Of a stretch of 64,000 nt of DNA, positions 1 to 8,892 are shown piece after piece. Under the pieces are notes generated by a model. It saw nothing but the letters and a program-made list of their open reading frames with translations. It was not told the origin of the DNA and did no database searches. The stretch is from assembly GCA_024642265.1 (NCBI GenBank), contig JAHEBL010000003.1:28407-92406 (forward strand). Reading direction: 5' to 3'. Source of the DNA: Haliea sp. (lineage in GTDB: Bacteria > Pseudomonadota > Gammaproteobacteria > Pseudomonadales > Halieaceae). Each line of letters begins with the position of its first letter. Position 1 is the first letter of the stretch. The position numbers were made by a program, and so were the translations under genes.

Positions 1-59
1 CAAGGTGTGATCCATATCCTGCTCGCCCCCAGTCAATCCCGCCAACACTGTTACCCGGT

Positions 60-746
60 CTACTCCTGCCAGGGAATGAACGGCTTGTCTTCCTCACTAT
101 TTGCAAACAGCCGATAACGCCAGTTCGGCGAGGGGTTCAGGAGCACCCGGCCGGGACCGAAAAATACTCGCAAACGACCCTGCCCGGAGGTGAACTTGCC
201 GAAAAAGTTATCCGTGGAGCGACGGATCCTGAACTGCACATCCGAGCTCCAGCCGATCACGCTCTTGCCGTCCACGGCGACCTTTTCACCCTCGGCCAGG
301 GTCATTTCCTGGATGGGTCCACGGGTACGCACCGCAACCTTGCCAGTGCCTCCGACCCTGGTCTGCAAATATATAATCGGCTCCTGAGCGCGATATGCCG
401 TCCAGAAACCCACCCGATGAAAACTGACATCGACGCTGCCTTCCGATGCCCAGTAGGTACCGCGCTCCAATATCCAGGCCTCATCGTCGAGCTCCATGAC
501 ATGAAAGCCCCCCACCGAGGACAGCAGTGTCACGGTGCCCGTGCCGGTATAGGTAGGCCGGTAAATCGCCTGCAACGCCAACATGGACTTTATGGCAGAT
601 GGAATCGAGGGGATCAGCTTGGAATGAACACGGATATCGCCCTTCAGATAGGACAATGAGCCCGCCTCGGCACGCACGGTTTCGTTATCCAGAATGATGT
701 CGACATAGTTTACCCCCTCGACTTCATGCACCTCAAAGCTGGCCAT
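60..746 (-). CDS. AIM24 family protein
   Basis: A 228-residue protein of the AIM24/DUF124 family, which folds as a TRAP-like beta sandwich. Its molecular role in bacteria is not settled. The sequence is almost all beta-type, with the typical run of short hydrophobic strands and glycine turns, such as the AGSLSYLKGDI segment near residue 28 and VGGTGKVAVRTRG near 130. It has no signal peptide and no membrane segment, so it is probably cytoplasmic. It starts six bases after the DUF4239 membrane-protein gene on the same strand, so the two are probably cotranscribed. The family call is fairly secure; no function can be assigned from the sequence. Confidence 0.8.
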   Translation of the reverse strand: MASFEVHEVEGVNYVDIILDNETVRAEAGSLSYLKGDIRVHSKLIPSIPSAIKSMLALQAIYRPTYTGTGTVTLLSSVGGFHVMELDDEAWILERGTYWASEGSVDVSFHRVGFWTAYRAQEPIIYLQTRVGGTGKVAVRTRGPIQEMTLAEGEKVAVDGKSVIGWSSDVQFRIRRSTDNFFGKFTSGQGRLRVFFGPGRVLLNPSPNWRYRLFANSEEDKPFIPWQE

Positions 747-752
747 CGATCA

Positions 753-1535
753 TTAATCCCGCATTCTGTCCCAGTACAACTGCTCGAACGGTTCCGGTGA
801 AATACTGACTGCGCCCCTGAAGGGATTATCCATCACCGCGATCAACAGGATCATCGCGCCGAGAAAGAACGACAGCACTCCGCCCAGGAAAATCATGGTG
901 ATGTAGCGAATATCGAACAGCCAGAATAATGCAATATTCAGGATCGCCCCCACGATCACAACGTACCACATGATTGCCGGAATACCGGTCTTGACCGACT
1001 GCTCACGTACCCGCTGCTTGTCGAGAAACACGTTAAACTGGCTCAGTGTCTCGGAAAAAATGAGTTCCTCGGTTTTGGACTGGGGCTCGAATGCCAGCAT
1101 TCGCTCCTGAAACGCTTTCAGCTTTGTTGTTCCCTGTTTCGGGATCCTGCCAACCCTGTATTCAGGCCAGCCGTACTTGATGACCCAGCGGGTGTAGTCA
1201 CGAAGTAACCAGCGCAAGTTCTGCCCATGGGGTTCGGGAAACGTCGAGACACCTTCGTAAAGGGTTTCCAGCGAAGACACTTCCTGCACCACGTTGGACT
1301 CTACACGACTGAAATTCTGGTAGGCAGCGACCGCTATCAGCCCGAGCAATAAACCATAGAAGACGCCGAAAGAGGACAGTACGTAGCCCACTATTTCATT
1401 ACCACTGGTACGCGAGCGCACGAAGGGACGAAGAAGCGGTCTCAGGATGGTGCCACCCAGCCAGCAATAACCGACGAAGATGACCGCTACCCAAATGGCC
1501 AGCGTTCGAATCGGGAGGTCGTAAATCCAGTCCAT
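753..1535 (-). CDS. DUF4239-type membrane protein
   Basis: A 260-residue inner-membrane protein resembling the DUF4239 (bestrophin-like) family. There are hydrophobic segments near residues 10-30 and 50-72, then a soluble helical region of about 110 residues, then two more membrane segments near 185-210 and 212-235. This two-plus-two arrangement around a central soluble region is typical of the family. The role is unknown. Its stop lies six bases before the AIM24 gene, so the pair is likely an operon. The start is an ATG giving a short polar N-terminus before the first membrane helix. Confidence 0.7.
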   Translation of the reverse strand: MDWIYDLPIRTLAIWVAVIFVGYCWLGGTILRPLLRPFVRSRTSGNEIVGYVLSSFGVFYGLLLGLIAVAAYQNFSRVESNVVQEVSSLETLYEGVSTFPEPHGQNLRWLLRDYTRWVIKYGWPEYRVGRIPKQGTTKLKAFQERMLAFEPQSKTEELIFSETLSQFNVFLDKQRVREQSVKTGIPAIMWYVVIVGAILNIALFWLFDIRYITMIFLGGVLSFFLGAMILLIAVMDNPFRGAVSISPEPFEQLYWDRMRD

Positions 1536-1719
1536 TACCTTGCTTTCTTCACTTGTAGCCCATAGCTCGAATTGTCGACGACACCGATATGATAGTTACT
1601 GGCAGTGAAATCGCCAGCCCTGCAATCACAAAATCCTGCGGTGATGTAAATCGCCACTGACCGGACTGTTGCAAAAACGGCAGACAAGTCGCCTACTGGC
1701 GCCTCCCCGCCACAGGCAC

Positions 1720-2616
1720 TCACGCTGCCACGCCAAGGCCACAGGCCGCAATCGCCAGCCGGGCAAAATTCACGGGATCGTCTTCCTGGATGAAGTGGCC
1801 GCCATGCAGGGTGGTGTGGGGCCGGCCCGCCGCGCCGGGGACACGTTCCCGCCATACCGCGTCACCGCCGCGAGTAATAGGGTCGCCATCACTGAAGCAA
1901 CAGATAAAGGGTTTGTGCCACTGTTCGAAAACTGCCATGGCCCGCTGATTCTCAGCCACCCCGGTTATGTGCGGCTCCATGGGTACCATTGATGGGTAGG
2001 CCCTGGCTGCCACCTTGTATTTGCTGCCGGGAAAGGGCGCGTCGTAGGCCGCCACCTCTGCTGCGGACAGGGTACGCTTGCTGCCCTGTTGCACGATGCG
2101 GCCGACCGGGAATACCGGGCTGTAACGGGAGAAGGCTCTCCAGAGGGCAAAGGGCCGTGAAAATCCGGTCCCCACCGGTAACCCGCCATTGCTGAGCACT
2201 ATGCCTGCAAACCGCTCAGGATTTTCCGCGGCCAGTCGCAGGCCAATCAGTGAGCCCCAGTCCTGGCAAACCAGGGTGATGTCGCGCAGGTCCAGGGCTT
2301 CAATCCAGTGGAGGATCCATGCAACCTGTCCAGCATAGCTGTAGTCCGATCGCGCCGCCGGTTTATCGGACTTGCCAAAACCGACCAGGTCCGGGGCCAG
2401 CGCGCGCAACCCGGCCCCGGCTATGGGTGGGATCATATGTCGGTAAAGGTAGGACCAGGTGGGCTCACCGTGCAGCATCAAAACCGGCGGCGCGTCGCCG
2501 GGTCCCTCATCGACATAATGCAGTCGCAGTTCCGGCGTCACCTGGTGGTAACGGGGCTCGAAGGGAAAGTCCGGCAGATCGGTAAATCGTGTTGCCGGCG
2601 TTCGAAATACTTTCAT
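1720..2616 (-). CDS. Haloalkane dehalogenase (alpha/beta hydrolase)
   Basis: A 298-residue alpha/beta hydrolase that looks like a haloalkane dehalogenase of the DhlA/DhmA subfamily (HLD-I), which cleaves carbon-halogen bonds by an Asp nucleophile and water. The oxyanion-hole motif HGEPTWSYLYR lies near residue 50. The nucleophile elbow VCQDWGS lies near 117, giving the Asp nucleophile and the following halide-binding Trp. SDGDPIT near 243 probably carries the catalytic acid, and GGHFIQEDDP near 273 the catalytic His. Length matches the family. It stands alone with no haloacid or alcohol dehydrogenase beside it, so the natural substrate cannot be told. An epoxide hydrolase is less likely because the Trp after the nucleophile and the GEPTW motif fit dehalogenases better. 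Confidence 0.82.
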   Translation of the reverse strand: MKVFRTPATRFTDLPDFPFEPRYHQVTPELRLHYVDEGPGDAPPVLMLHGEPTWSYLYRHMIPPIAGAGLRALAPDLVGFGKSDKPAARSDYSYAGQVAWILHWIEALDLRDITLVCQDWGSLIGLRLAAENPERFAGIVLSNGGLPVGTGFSRPFALWRAFSRYSPVFPVGRIVQQGSKRTLSAAEVAAYDAPFPGSKYKVAARAYPSMVPMEPHITGVAENQRAMAVFEQWHKPFICCFSDGDPITRGGDAVWRERVPGAAGRPHTTLHGGHFIQEDDPVNFARLAIAACGLGVAA

Positions 2617-2853
2617 TTCATTTCTCTGGGGTCGGTTAACCGCGACTGATAGAGATTATCACATGCGACGAACCGGCCCGGCCGTTTTTTGGCCCTGCCA
2701 CGGGTAAAGCGGGTGGTTCTGGGCACCTGGGTAGCTCGCCACGCCGGGGCAATCAGTTGCAAATGACAGACAAAACATTGATCTGGACAGGGTACACGGA
2801 AAGCAATGCACTACTATTCTTGGGTGAGGCATTGGCCGGAAATGATTGTTGGC

Positions 2854-2870
2854 TGGCCCGATATCAGCTT
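2854..2870 (+). promoter_or_regulatory. Possible sigma-54 promoter
   Basis: The sequence TGGCCCG-ATAT-CAGCT keeps GG and GC ten bases apart, the spacing of -24/-12 sigma-54 promoters, and matches six of seven bases of the -24 element. The -12 element is weaker (CAGC rather than TTGC). Acetoin dehydrogenase operons are often sigma-54 dependent with an AcoR activator, but no such regulator lies in the window. In GC-rich DNA this match could be chance. Confidence 0.3.
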
Positions 2871-2878
2871 CATATCGG
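2858..2878. promoter_or_regulatory. Perfect 7-7-7 dyad, candidate operator
   Basis: CCGATAT and ATATCGG form a perfect inverted repeat with a 7-base spacer, about 117 bases before the first gene of the dehydrogenase operon. Arms and spacing suit binding by a dimeric regulator. It overlaps the possible sigma-54 element. Confidence 0.4.
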
Positions 2879-2994
2879 CGGTTGTACTGCGTACGCTCCG
2901 ACTCAGAAAATCAGTATCTGCGCGCGGGCACACCGTAACAATAATTCTCTCTCCGCCAGATTAGTGGCGGCCGCGATCCTGCAGGAGGAATCCC

Positions 2995-3975
2995 ATGGCT
3001 CTGGGCAAGGAACAAATGGCACTGCTGTACCGCAACCTGATACGGGCGGATCATTTCGACAAGATGATGATGAACCGCATCATGCAGGGCAAATTGATTG
3101 GTTTTTATCACCCGGGCGACGGGGCCATGGCTGCCGGCGTTGGCGCCAGCACCTTCCTCGGCGACAACGACATCCTCAACCCCCACCACCGGGCCCACGG
3201 GCTGGGTTACGCCGCCGGTCGAGGCATAGACGTGGGCCGCTACCTGGCGGAACACACCGGCAAGGTGGATGGCTGCTGCGGCGGCCGTTCCAGCTTCCAC
3301 TGGTCCTTCCCGGAGAAAAAACTCTACGGCGCTTCCGGTTTTATCGGCTGGCATTTCTGCCCGGTGGTGGGCTGGGGCTGGGCCTCGAAACGCAAGGGCA
3401 ACCAGATGGTGCTGATGGCCTCCGGCGATGGTTCCTACGGCCAGGGCGGTGCCCACGAGGCCATGCTGTTCGCCATGAACTGGAAGCTGCCCATCGTTTT
3501 CTTCTGCGAGAACAATGGCATGGCCATCCATTCCACCATCTCCGATATGCACCCCATGCCCGATATCTCCAGCCTGGCCCAGGGCTACGGCATGCCCGCA
3601 GTGGTGATCGACGGTCAGGATGTATTCGCGGTGGCGGAGACGGTAATCGCCGCTCGCGAGCATGCGCTGGCGGGCAAGGGCCCGACTTTTGTCGAGGCCA
3701 AGACCCTGCGCCTGCGCGAACACGACGTGGGCACGCCAGACCTGGCGCGGGCCGAACCGCGCGATGCGCAATACCTGGAGGAACTGAAAAAGCGCGACCC
3801 GGTGGTGCTCGCCACCACCCGCGTACTGGCGGAGAAGGTGTTGACGCAAAAACAGATCGACGAGATCTACAAGGAGGCAAAAGAGGAAGTCGCCGCGATC
3901 GAGAAGTTCGCCGACGACAGCCCCATTGCGCAGCCGAGTATTGAAGAACTGCTAGCCGGCGTCTACGTGGCCTGA
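2995..3975 (+). CDS. TPP-dependent dehydrogenase E1 alpha subunit (AcoA-like)
   Basis: A 326-residue alpha subunit of a thiamine-diphosphate-dependent E1 component, which decarboxylates a 2-oxoacid or cleaves acetoin and passes the acyl group to lipoyl-E2. The TPP motif runs from GDGS at residue 144 to NN at 173-174, with the expected spacing. The HRAHG motif near 66 is typical of E1alpha proteins. Length fits AcoA better than the longer branched-chain E1alpha. The ATG follows a strong AGGAGG site. It is the first gene of a five-gene operon with E1beta, E2, an AcoX-like protein and E3. The order and the AcoX gene favour an acetoin-type enzyme, but pyruvate or another 2-oxoacid is not excluded. 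Confidence 0.88.
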   Translation: MALGKEQMALLYRNLIRADHFDKMMMNRIMQGKLIGFYHPGDGAMAAGVGASTFLGDNDILNPHHRAHGLGYAAGRGIDVGRYLAEHTGKVDGCCGGRSSFHWSFPEKKLYGASGFIGWHFCPVVGWGWASKRKGNQMVLMASGDGSYGQGGAHEAMLFAMNWKLPIVFFCENNGMAIHSTISDMHPMPDISSLAQGYGMPAVVIDGQDVFAVAETVIAAREHALAGKGPTFVEAKTLRLREHDVGTPDLARAEPRDAQYLEELKKRDPVVLATTRVLAEKVLTQKQIDEIYKEAKEEVAAIEKFADDSPIAQPSIEELLAGVYVA

Positions 3976-3991
3976 GTCGAGGAGAATCCCA

Positions 3992-4963
3992 GTGAGTGAA
4001 GTACGTGAATTACCCCTGGTAGAAGCCATCAGGGAAGCCTACCGACAGGAGATGGAGCGCGACGAGCGCGTGTTCATGGTCGGCCAGGATATCGCCGGCG
4101 GCATCTTTCCCCACACCAAGGGCCTGGTGGAGCAATTCGGCACCGACCGCATCGTCGACACCCCGCTGGCGGAGGTCGGCATGTACGGCACCGCCTTCGG
4201 TGCCGCCATGGAGGGCTTTCGCCCGATCGTTGATTTCATGTTTGCCGGTTTCTTCCTGAACGCGGCCTCCCCCATCCTGGCGCAGACCGCCCAGTTCCGC
4301 TTTATCCACGGCAGCCAGATGTCCCTGCCAATGGTGATTACCGCCGCCTGCGGCGCGGGTATGCGGCTGGGCAACGAGCACGCCATGCTGGTACACAACA
4401 TGATCGCCCAGGTACCGGGGATCAAGGTTTGCATGCCCTCCACTCCCTACGACGCGAAGGGGCTGATGACGGCGGCAATCCGCGACGACAACCCGGTGGC
4501 CTTCATCTGGCACCTGGGCACCATGATGGACCGCGGGCCGGTACCCGAGGAGCCCTATGTGGTGCCACTGGGCGTAGCCGACGTGAAACGCGAGGGCAGC
4601 GATGTCACCCTGGTTGCCAACGGTTTCCAGTACAAGAATGCCGAGATCGTCGCCGACAAGCTGGCGGGCGAGATCAGCGTGGAGATCATCGATCCCCGCA
4701 GCTTCTCCCCGCTGGACATCGACACCATCCTCAAATCGCTGGAAAAAACCGGACGACTGGTGGTGGTGGACGAGAGCTGGGAAAGCCGCAGCACCGCAAG
4801 CGAAATCGCCGCACAGGTGGTCGATGTGGGCTTCGACCTGCTCGATGCTCCTATCCGCCGGGTAACCATTCCCAATATCCCCCTGCCGGGGGGTCATATG
4901 GAACCCTACGTGGCCCCCAACCCCGACGCCATCGAGGCGGCGGTTCGCGACGTCTGCCGATAG
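3992..4963 (+). CDS. TPP-dependent dehydrogenase E1 beta subunit (AcoB-like)
   Basis: A 323-residue beta subunit that pairs with the preceding alpha subunit to form the E1 heterotetramer. It shows the usual transketolase-type pyrimidine-binding domain at the N-terminus (VGQDIAGG near residue 30, DTPLAEVG near 57) and the C-terminal transketolase domain (IIDPRSFSPLDIDTI near 233, VVVDESWESRS near 257). It starts at a GTG with a GAGGAG site, 16 bases after E1alpha, and ends 12 bases before E2. Those spacings indicate one transcript. AcoB-like by length and context. Confidence 0.88.
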   Translation: MSEVRELPLVEAIREAYRQEMERDERVFMVGQDIAGGIFPHTKGLVEQFGTDRIVDTPLAEVGMYGTAFGAAMEGFRPIVDFMFAGFFLNAASPILAQTAQFRFIHGSQMSLPMVITAACGAGMRLGNEHAMLVHNMIAQVPGIKVCMPSTPYDAKGLMTAAIRDDNPVAFIWHLGTMMDRGPVPEEPYVVPLGVADVKREGSDVTLVANGFQYKNAEIVADKLAGEISVEIIDPRSFSPLDIDTILKSLEKTGRLVVVDESWESRSTASEIAAQVVDVGFDLLDAPIRRVTIPNIPLPGGHMEPYVAPNPDAIEAAVRDVCR

Positions 4964-4975
4964 GAGCCCGGGATC

Positions 4976-6253
4976 ATGGCCACGAATTATCTAATGCCGA
5001 AACTGGCGATGGGAATGAACGAGGGCACCGTGGTCGAGTGGCTGGTGACCGAAGGCCAGCAGGTCGAGCGCGGCGCGCCCCTGATGGAGGTCGAGACTGA
5101 GAAAGTCGCGTATGACGTGGAAGCGCCAGTGGGCGGCTGGTTCCATATTCTGGTACCCGCCGGTGATACCGTGCCGGTGGAGTCGGTGATCGGCCAGTTT
5201 GCCGCGAGCGCGGAGGAATATGCAGAAATAACAGGCGGTGCGACACCGCCGGCTGCACCCGCCCCCACCCCGGCAGTGACATTCAACGACAAGCTCACTT
5301 CCACCGGTGCTGTGATGGGATCTGTTCCGACCGCAGCGGCACCAGCGGCGATCAGTAGCCGTATCAAAGCCTCCCCGCTGGCACGCAAGCTGGCCCGTGA
5401 CCGCGACATCGATCTCGCCACACTGACAGGGACAGGGCCCGAAGGACGCATCGTAAAACGCGATGTACTGGCGGCGAAAGCCCAGGCGCCGCTGACCGTC
5501 GCGGCGGCGACAGTGGCTGAACCAGGCGCGCTTACGGTGAAGGGTACGGTACCCCTGAAAGGCATGCGCGGCGCCATTGCCCGGCGCATGACCCAGAGCC
5601 TGCAGACAGCCGCCCAGTTATCACAATTTTCCGAGGTGGATGCCAGCCGGCTGCTGAAAGCGCGCAAGCGTTTTATCGCCAATGCCGACGCCTACGGCAC
5701 CCGGGTATCGGTCAACGCATTTGTCGTAAAGGCCATGGCAGTAGCCTGCCAGGCGGTTCCCATCGCCAATGCCGGTATCGTCGATGACCAGATCGTGCTG
5801 TGGAACGAGGTTAACGTGGGCATAGCCGTATCCCTGCCCGGCCAGGGTGAGTGGGACAGCGGCTTGATTGTACCGGTGCTGCGCAACGCGGAACGCAAGG
5901 GACTGGTGCAGATAGACACCGAGTTGCGCGACCTCGCCACCCGTGCCCGGGAAGGGCGGCTGCTGCCAGGAGAAACCGAGGGCGGCACCATCACCCTCTC
6001 CACCACCGCGGCCATGGGCGGCGAGGCCATGTACTCCTGGTCCACGCCGGTACTCAACCTGCCCCAGGCACTCATCGTCCAGCCGGGCATGATCATGCCG
6101 CGTGCAGCGGTACACAAGGGCAAGATCAGGAAGCGCGAGATGATGCCGCTGAGCATAACCTTCGACCACCGCGTGCTCGACGGTGACCCGGTGGCGGGTT
6201 TTGTCATCGCGCTGCGTCGCTGTCTGCAGTCGCCCGAACTGATGCTGGCCTGA
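4976..6253 (+). CDS. Dihydrolipoamide acyltransferase (E2)
   Basis: A 425-residue E2 core that takes the acyl group from E1 and transfers it to CoA. One lipoyl domain occupies residues 1-80, with the lipoylated lysine at 43 in ETEKVAYD. A Pro/Ala-rich linker follows, then a peripheral-subunit-binding domain at about 131-165 (ASPLARKLARD, GRIVKRDV). The catalytic domain ends with the HRVLDG motif (His398, Asp402, Gly403). A single lipoyl domain is usual for AcoC and many bacterial branched-chain E2s. It sits between E1beta and the AcoX-like gene in the operon. The enzyme class is clear; the acyl substrate is not. Confidence 0.9.
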   Translation: MATNYLMPKLAMGMNEGTVVEWLVTEGQQVERGAPLMEVETEKVAYDVEAPVGGWFHILVPAGDTVPVESVIGQFAASAEEYAEITGGATPPAAPAPTPAVTFNDKLTSTGAVMGSVPTAAAPAAISSRIKASPLARKLARDRDIDLATLTGTGPEGRIVKRDVLAAKAQAPLTVAAATVAEPGALTVKGTVPLKGMRGAIARRMTQSLQTAAQLSQFSEVDASRLLKARKRFIANADAYGTRVSVNAFVVKAMAVACQAVPIANAGIVDDQIVLWNEVNVGIAVSLPGQGEWDSGLIVPVLRNAERKGLVQIDTELRDLATRAREGRLLPGETEGGTITLSTTAAMGGEAMYSWSTPVLNLPQALIVQPGMIMPRAAVHKGKIRKREMMPLSITFDHRVLDGDPVAGFVIALRRCLQSPELMLA

Positions 6254-6270
6254 GCAACCCGGGCTCTTGC

Positions 6271-7296
6271 TTGAAAAGCGTCGGTATTATCGTCAACCCG
6301 GCCGCGGGCAAGGACCTGCGGCGCCTGGTCGCATTTGGCTCAACCGCCACCCATAGTGAAAAGGTCAACGCGGTGGTGCGCATCCTGCGGGCGCTCGATG
6401 CACTGGGCGTGGAACGAGTGCGCATAGCACCGGACCCGACCAACCTCGGCCAGCGCGCTATCGGGGCCATCGGCGATGAGCTGGTATCTATCGACGCCGC
6501 CTGCCTGGAGCTGCCCTGGCTGCTGGGCAGTCGCAGCGATACCGAACGCGCCGCCACACTCATGCGCGAGCAGGACTTTGGCTGCATCCTGGTACTGGGG
6601 GGCGATGGCACCAGCCGGGCGGTGGCCAGCCACTGCGGCGATGTGCCGCTGATACCCATATCCACAGGCACCAACAACGCCTTCCCCCGCATGCTCGAGG
6701 GAACCCTTGCGGGCATGGCAGCGGCCTGCGCGGTGCGCGCCCTGCATGGCGAAGAGGCACTGGTGCAGGCCCCGATGCTGCGCCTGCTCGCCGATGGTGA
6801 GGAAGTGTCACACGCGCTGGTGGATATCGCGGTGATCGACACAATTGACAGCGGTGCGATCGCGGTCTGGGAAGGCCACTCTGTTCGCGAGTTATTTCTG
6901 GCCCAGGCCAGGCCCGACAGTATCGGCTTGTCCGCGATTGGCGGCTGCCTGGCACCGCTGGAACCCGGCTGTGGCCAGGGCCTGCACCTGCAGCTTGGAG
7001 AAGTTGATGACCCCACCTGCACCCACGTTACCGCGCCCATGGCACCGGGCCTGGTGGTGAGGATCGCGGTGAGGGACTTCGCGCGCTTCAGCGAGCGGGC
7101 CGGTGTAAACACCAGTGAGGGCGTGTTCGCTTTTGACGGGGAGCGGGAAATGGCCATTGACGATAGATTCTGCTGGGAGGTTGTCTACGACCCCCGGGGG
7201 CCGCGAGTTGTCGATGTCCAGCAGGCACTCGCCCTCGGTATTGAACGCGGGCTGTTCCGGGATGACTTTCACCCGGCGGCATACCAGAAACCATAA
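6271..7296 (+). CDS. AcoX-like NAD kinase-fold protein
   Basis: A 341-residue protein of the ATP-NAD kinase/AcoX family. It has an N-terminal IIVNPAAGKD segment and the kinase-fold nucleotide motif LGGDGTSR at about residues 109-116, followed by STGTNNAFP near 131. AcoX proteins occur inside acetoin dehydrogenase operons and their reaction has not been firmly established; a role in cofactor supply or repair is a guess. The TTG start lies 17 bases after E2, and the gene ends 18 bases before the E3 start, so it is embedded in the operon. Its presence is the best hint that the operon acts on acetoin or a related ketone. Confidence 0.78.
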   Translation: MKSVGIIVNPAAGKDLRRLVAFGSTATHSEKVNAVVRILRALDALGVERVRIAPDPTNLGQRAIGAIGDELVSIDAACLELPWLLGSRSDTERAATLMREQDFGCILVLGGDGTSRAVASHCGDVPLIPISTGTNNAFPRMLEGTLAGMAAACAVRALHGEEALVQAPMLRLLADGEEVSHALVDIAVIDTIDSGAIAVWEGHSVRELFLAQARPDSIGLSAIGGCLAPLEPGCGQGLHLQLGEVDDPTCTHVTAPMAPGLVVRIAVRDFARFSERAGVNTSEGVFAFDGEREMAIDDRFCWEVVYDPRGPRVVDVQQALALGIERGLFRDDFHPAAYQKP

Positions 7297-7314
7297 CCCT
7301 TGCGGGAGCAAACC

Positions 7315-8709
7315 ATGTCCGAACCGACAATTGATATTGCCATTATCGGCGCCGGCCCGGGGGGCTACGTCGCCGCGATCCGCGCGGCGCAACTGGGGCT
7401 GCAAGTCGCCGTTGTCGAAATGGATACCCCGGGCGGCGTATGCCTCAACTGGGGCTGCATCCCCTCGAAAAACCTTATCCAGCAGGCCGAGGACTACCAT
7501 GTGCTCCACAGGATGGAAAAACTGGGGGTAAAGGTAGACCGCTCCGGCCTTGACTACGGCAAGGTGCACGCAAACTCCCGAGCGGCAGCCAATACGCTGG
7601 CCGGCGGCGTCACCGGACTACTGCGCAAAAACAAGGTAAAGGTCATCAAGGGCCGCGCGCGGCTGGCGGGCGCGGGCAAGGTGGTCATCGAGGGCGGAGA
7701 AACCCTCAGCGCGAAGAATATACTGATCGCCACGGGTTCGCGCCCGATGGACGTCAAGGGCTTTGAATTCGACGAACAGCAGGTGCTCTCCTCTACCGGC
7801 ATCCTGGATCTCAAAACACTGCCAGAGTCACTGGTCATACTGGGCGGGGGCGCGATCGGCTGTGAGTTCGCTTTTGTGATGAATGCTTTCGGTGTAGCGG
7901 TCACCGTGGTCGAAATGACGGACCACCTGCTGCCGACAGAGGACTTCGAGTGCGCCGCGGTACTGCAGGCGGAATTCGAAAAGGCGGGTATTACTGTACT
8001 CACCGACACCCGGGCCACCGCTTTGACCCGCTCGGCGAAGGGCGTCAGCGTGTCACTCAGTACCCCTGCGGGCGACGTCGCCGTCAAGGCCGACAAGGCA
8101 CTGGTGGTATTCGGCCGGCGCCCCAATACCGAGGAACTGGGACTGGACTCCGTGGGCCTGAAAACCGATGAGCGCGGCTACATTCCGGTCGGCGATTACA
8201 ACCAGACCTCCGCCAAAGGCGTGTTCGCCATTGGCGATGTGACCAGTACCCCCCTGCTGGCCCACGTGGCGTCCCGGGAAGGCGAGCTGGCAGTCGGGTT
8301 CATTGCTGGCCATGGCGGCCAGATGAAGCAGGTTGATACGGCGGCGGTACCGTCGGCCATCTACTGCGAACCCCAGGTAGCCGGCTTCGGCCTGCGGGAG
8401 GACGAGGCGAAGAGCAAGGGTATCGCTATTCGCAAGTCGGTATTCCCCTACCGGGGTATCGGCAAGGCAGTGGCCGTAGGCAAGCCGAATGGGCTGGTAA
8501 AAATAATCACCGACCCCGACACCGGTGAGATACTCGGAGCTCATGTGGTGGGGCTTAACGCCACCGAGATCCTGCATGAGATACTGCTGGCGAAGACGGC
8601 GGAATTGTTGCCGGAGGATATAACCCGGATGATTCACGCACATCCGACGCTGTCCGAGGGTGTGATGGAAGCCGCGTTGGGCCTGACCGGGGCGCCCATA
8701 CATATGTAG
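7315..8709 (+). CDS. lpdA: Dihydrolipoyl dehydrogenase (E3)
   Basis: A 464-residue flavoprotein that reoxidises dihydrolipoamide on E2 using NAD+. It has the FAD-binding GAGPGGYVAA near residue 12 and the redox-active disulfide GGVCLNWGCIPSK (Cys43, Cys48). The NAD-binding GGGAIGCEFA lies near 180 and the active-site HAHPTLSE near the C-terminus. I chose the ATG at 7315 because GGGAG lies eight bases before it; a TTG 15 bases upstream is less likely. It is the last gene of the operon, so the complex carries its own E3. No terminator hairpin with a T-run is visible after it. Confidence 0.93.
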   Translation: MSEPTIDIAIIGAGPGGYVAAIRAAQLGLQVAVVEMDTPGGVCLNWGCIPSKNLIQQAEDYHVLHRMEKLGVKVDRSGLDYGKVHANSRAAANTLAGGVTGLLRKNKVKVIKGRARLAGAGKVVIEGGETLSAKNILIATGSRPMDVKGFEFDEQQVLSSTGILDLKTLPESLVILGGGAIGCEFAFVMNAFGVAVTVVEMTDHLLPTEDFECAAVLQAEFEKAGITVLTDTRATALTRSAKGVSVSLSTPAGDVAVKADKALVVFGRRPNTEELGLDSVGLKTDERGYIPVGDYNQTSAKGVFAIGDVTSTPLLAHVASREGELAVGFIAGHGGQMKQVDTAAVPSAIYCEPQVAGFGLREDEAKSKGIAIRKSVFPYRGIGKAVAVGKPNGLVKIITDPDTGEILGAHVVGLNATEILHEILLAKTAELLPEDITRMIHAHPTLSEGVMEAALGLTGAPIHM

Positions 8710-8892
8710 CGACCACCCTGTGCACTGCCGCTACTTTCTGGCTCTTCGAACCCAGTTGCGGATACTATTACGTCGATTCGTCCTCACGCCAACAAGGGGA
8801 AGGCAGGAATGGTACCGATCAAACCCTGCTGCGCCTGGCCGCCGAATCCCGGCCCGCCCCGGCATCAACAGCTCAAACCAATGGACTGAAGC

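Larger units (their letters stand above)
2617..2994. other. Intergenic region upstream of the 2-oxoacid dehydrogenase operon
   Basis: This 378-base gap separates the divergent dehalogenase gene and the dehydrogenase operon. It holds a perfect dyad (2858-2878), a sigma-54-like sequence overlapping it, and a strong ribosome binding site (AGGAGG about 2980) before the ATG at 2995. I see no credible gene in it. The open frame that begins at 2757 overlaps the E1alpha gene in another frame and is not coding. Confidence 0.5.

Noticed and set aside
2911..3849. 312-codon open frame on the minus strand
   Set aside because: It is the reverse of the E1alpha gene and comes from high GC content; no recognisable domain.
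2757..3944. 395-codon open frame on the plus strand overlapping the E1alpha gene
   Set aside because: It runs in another frame through a clear E1alpha gene, its protein is Arg/Gly/Pro-rich low-complexity, and it has no family motif.
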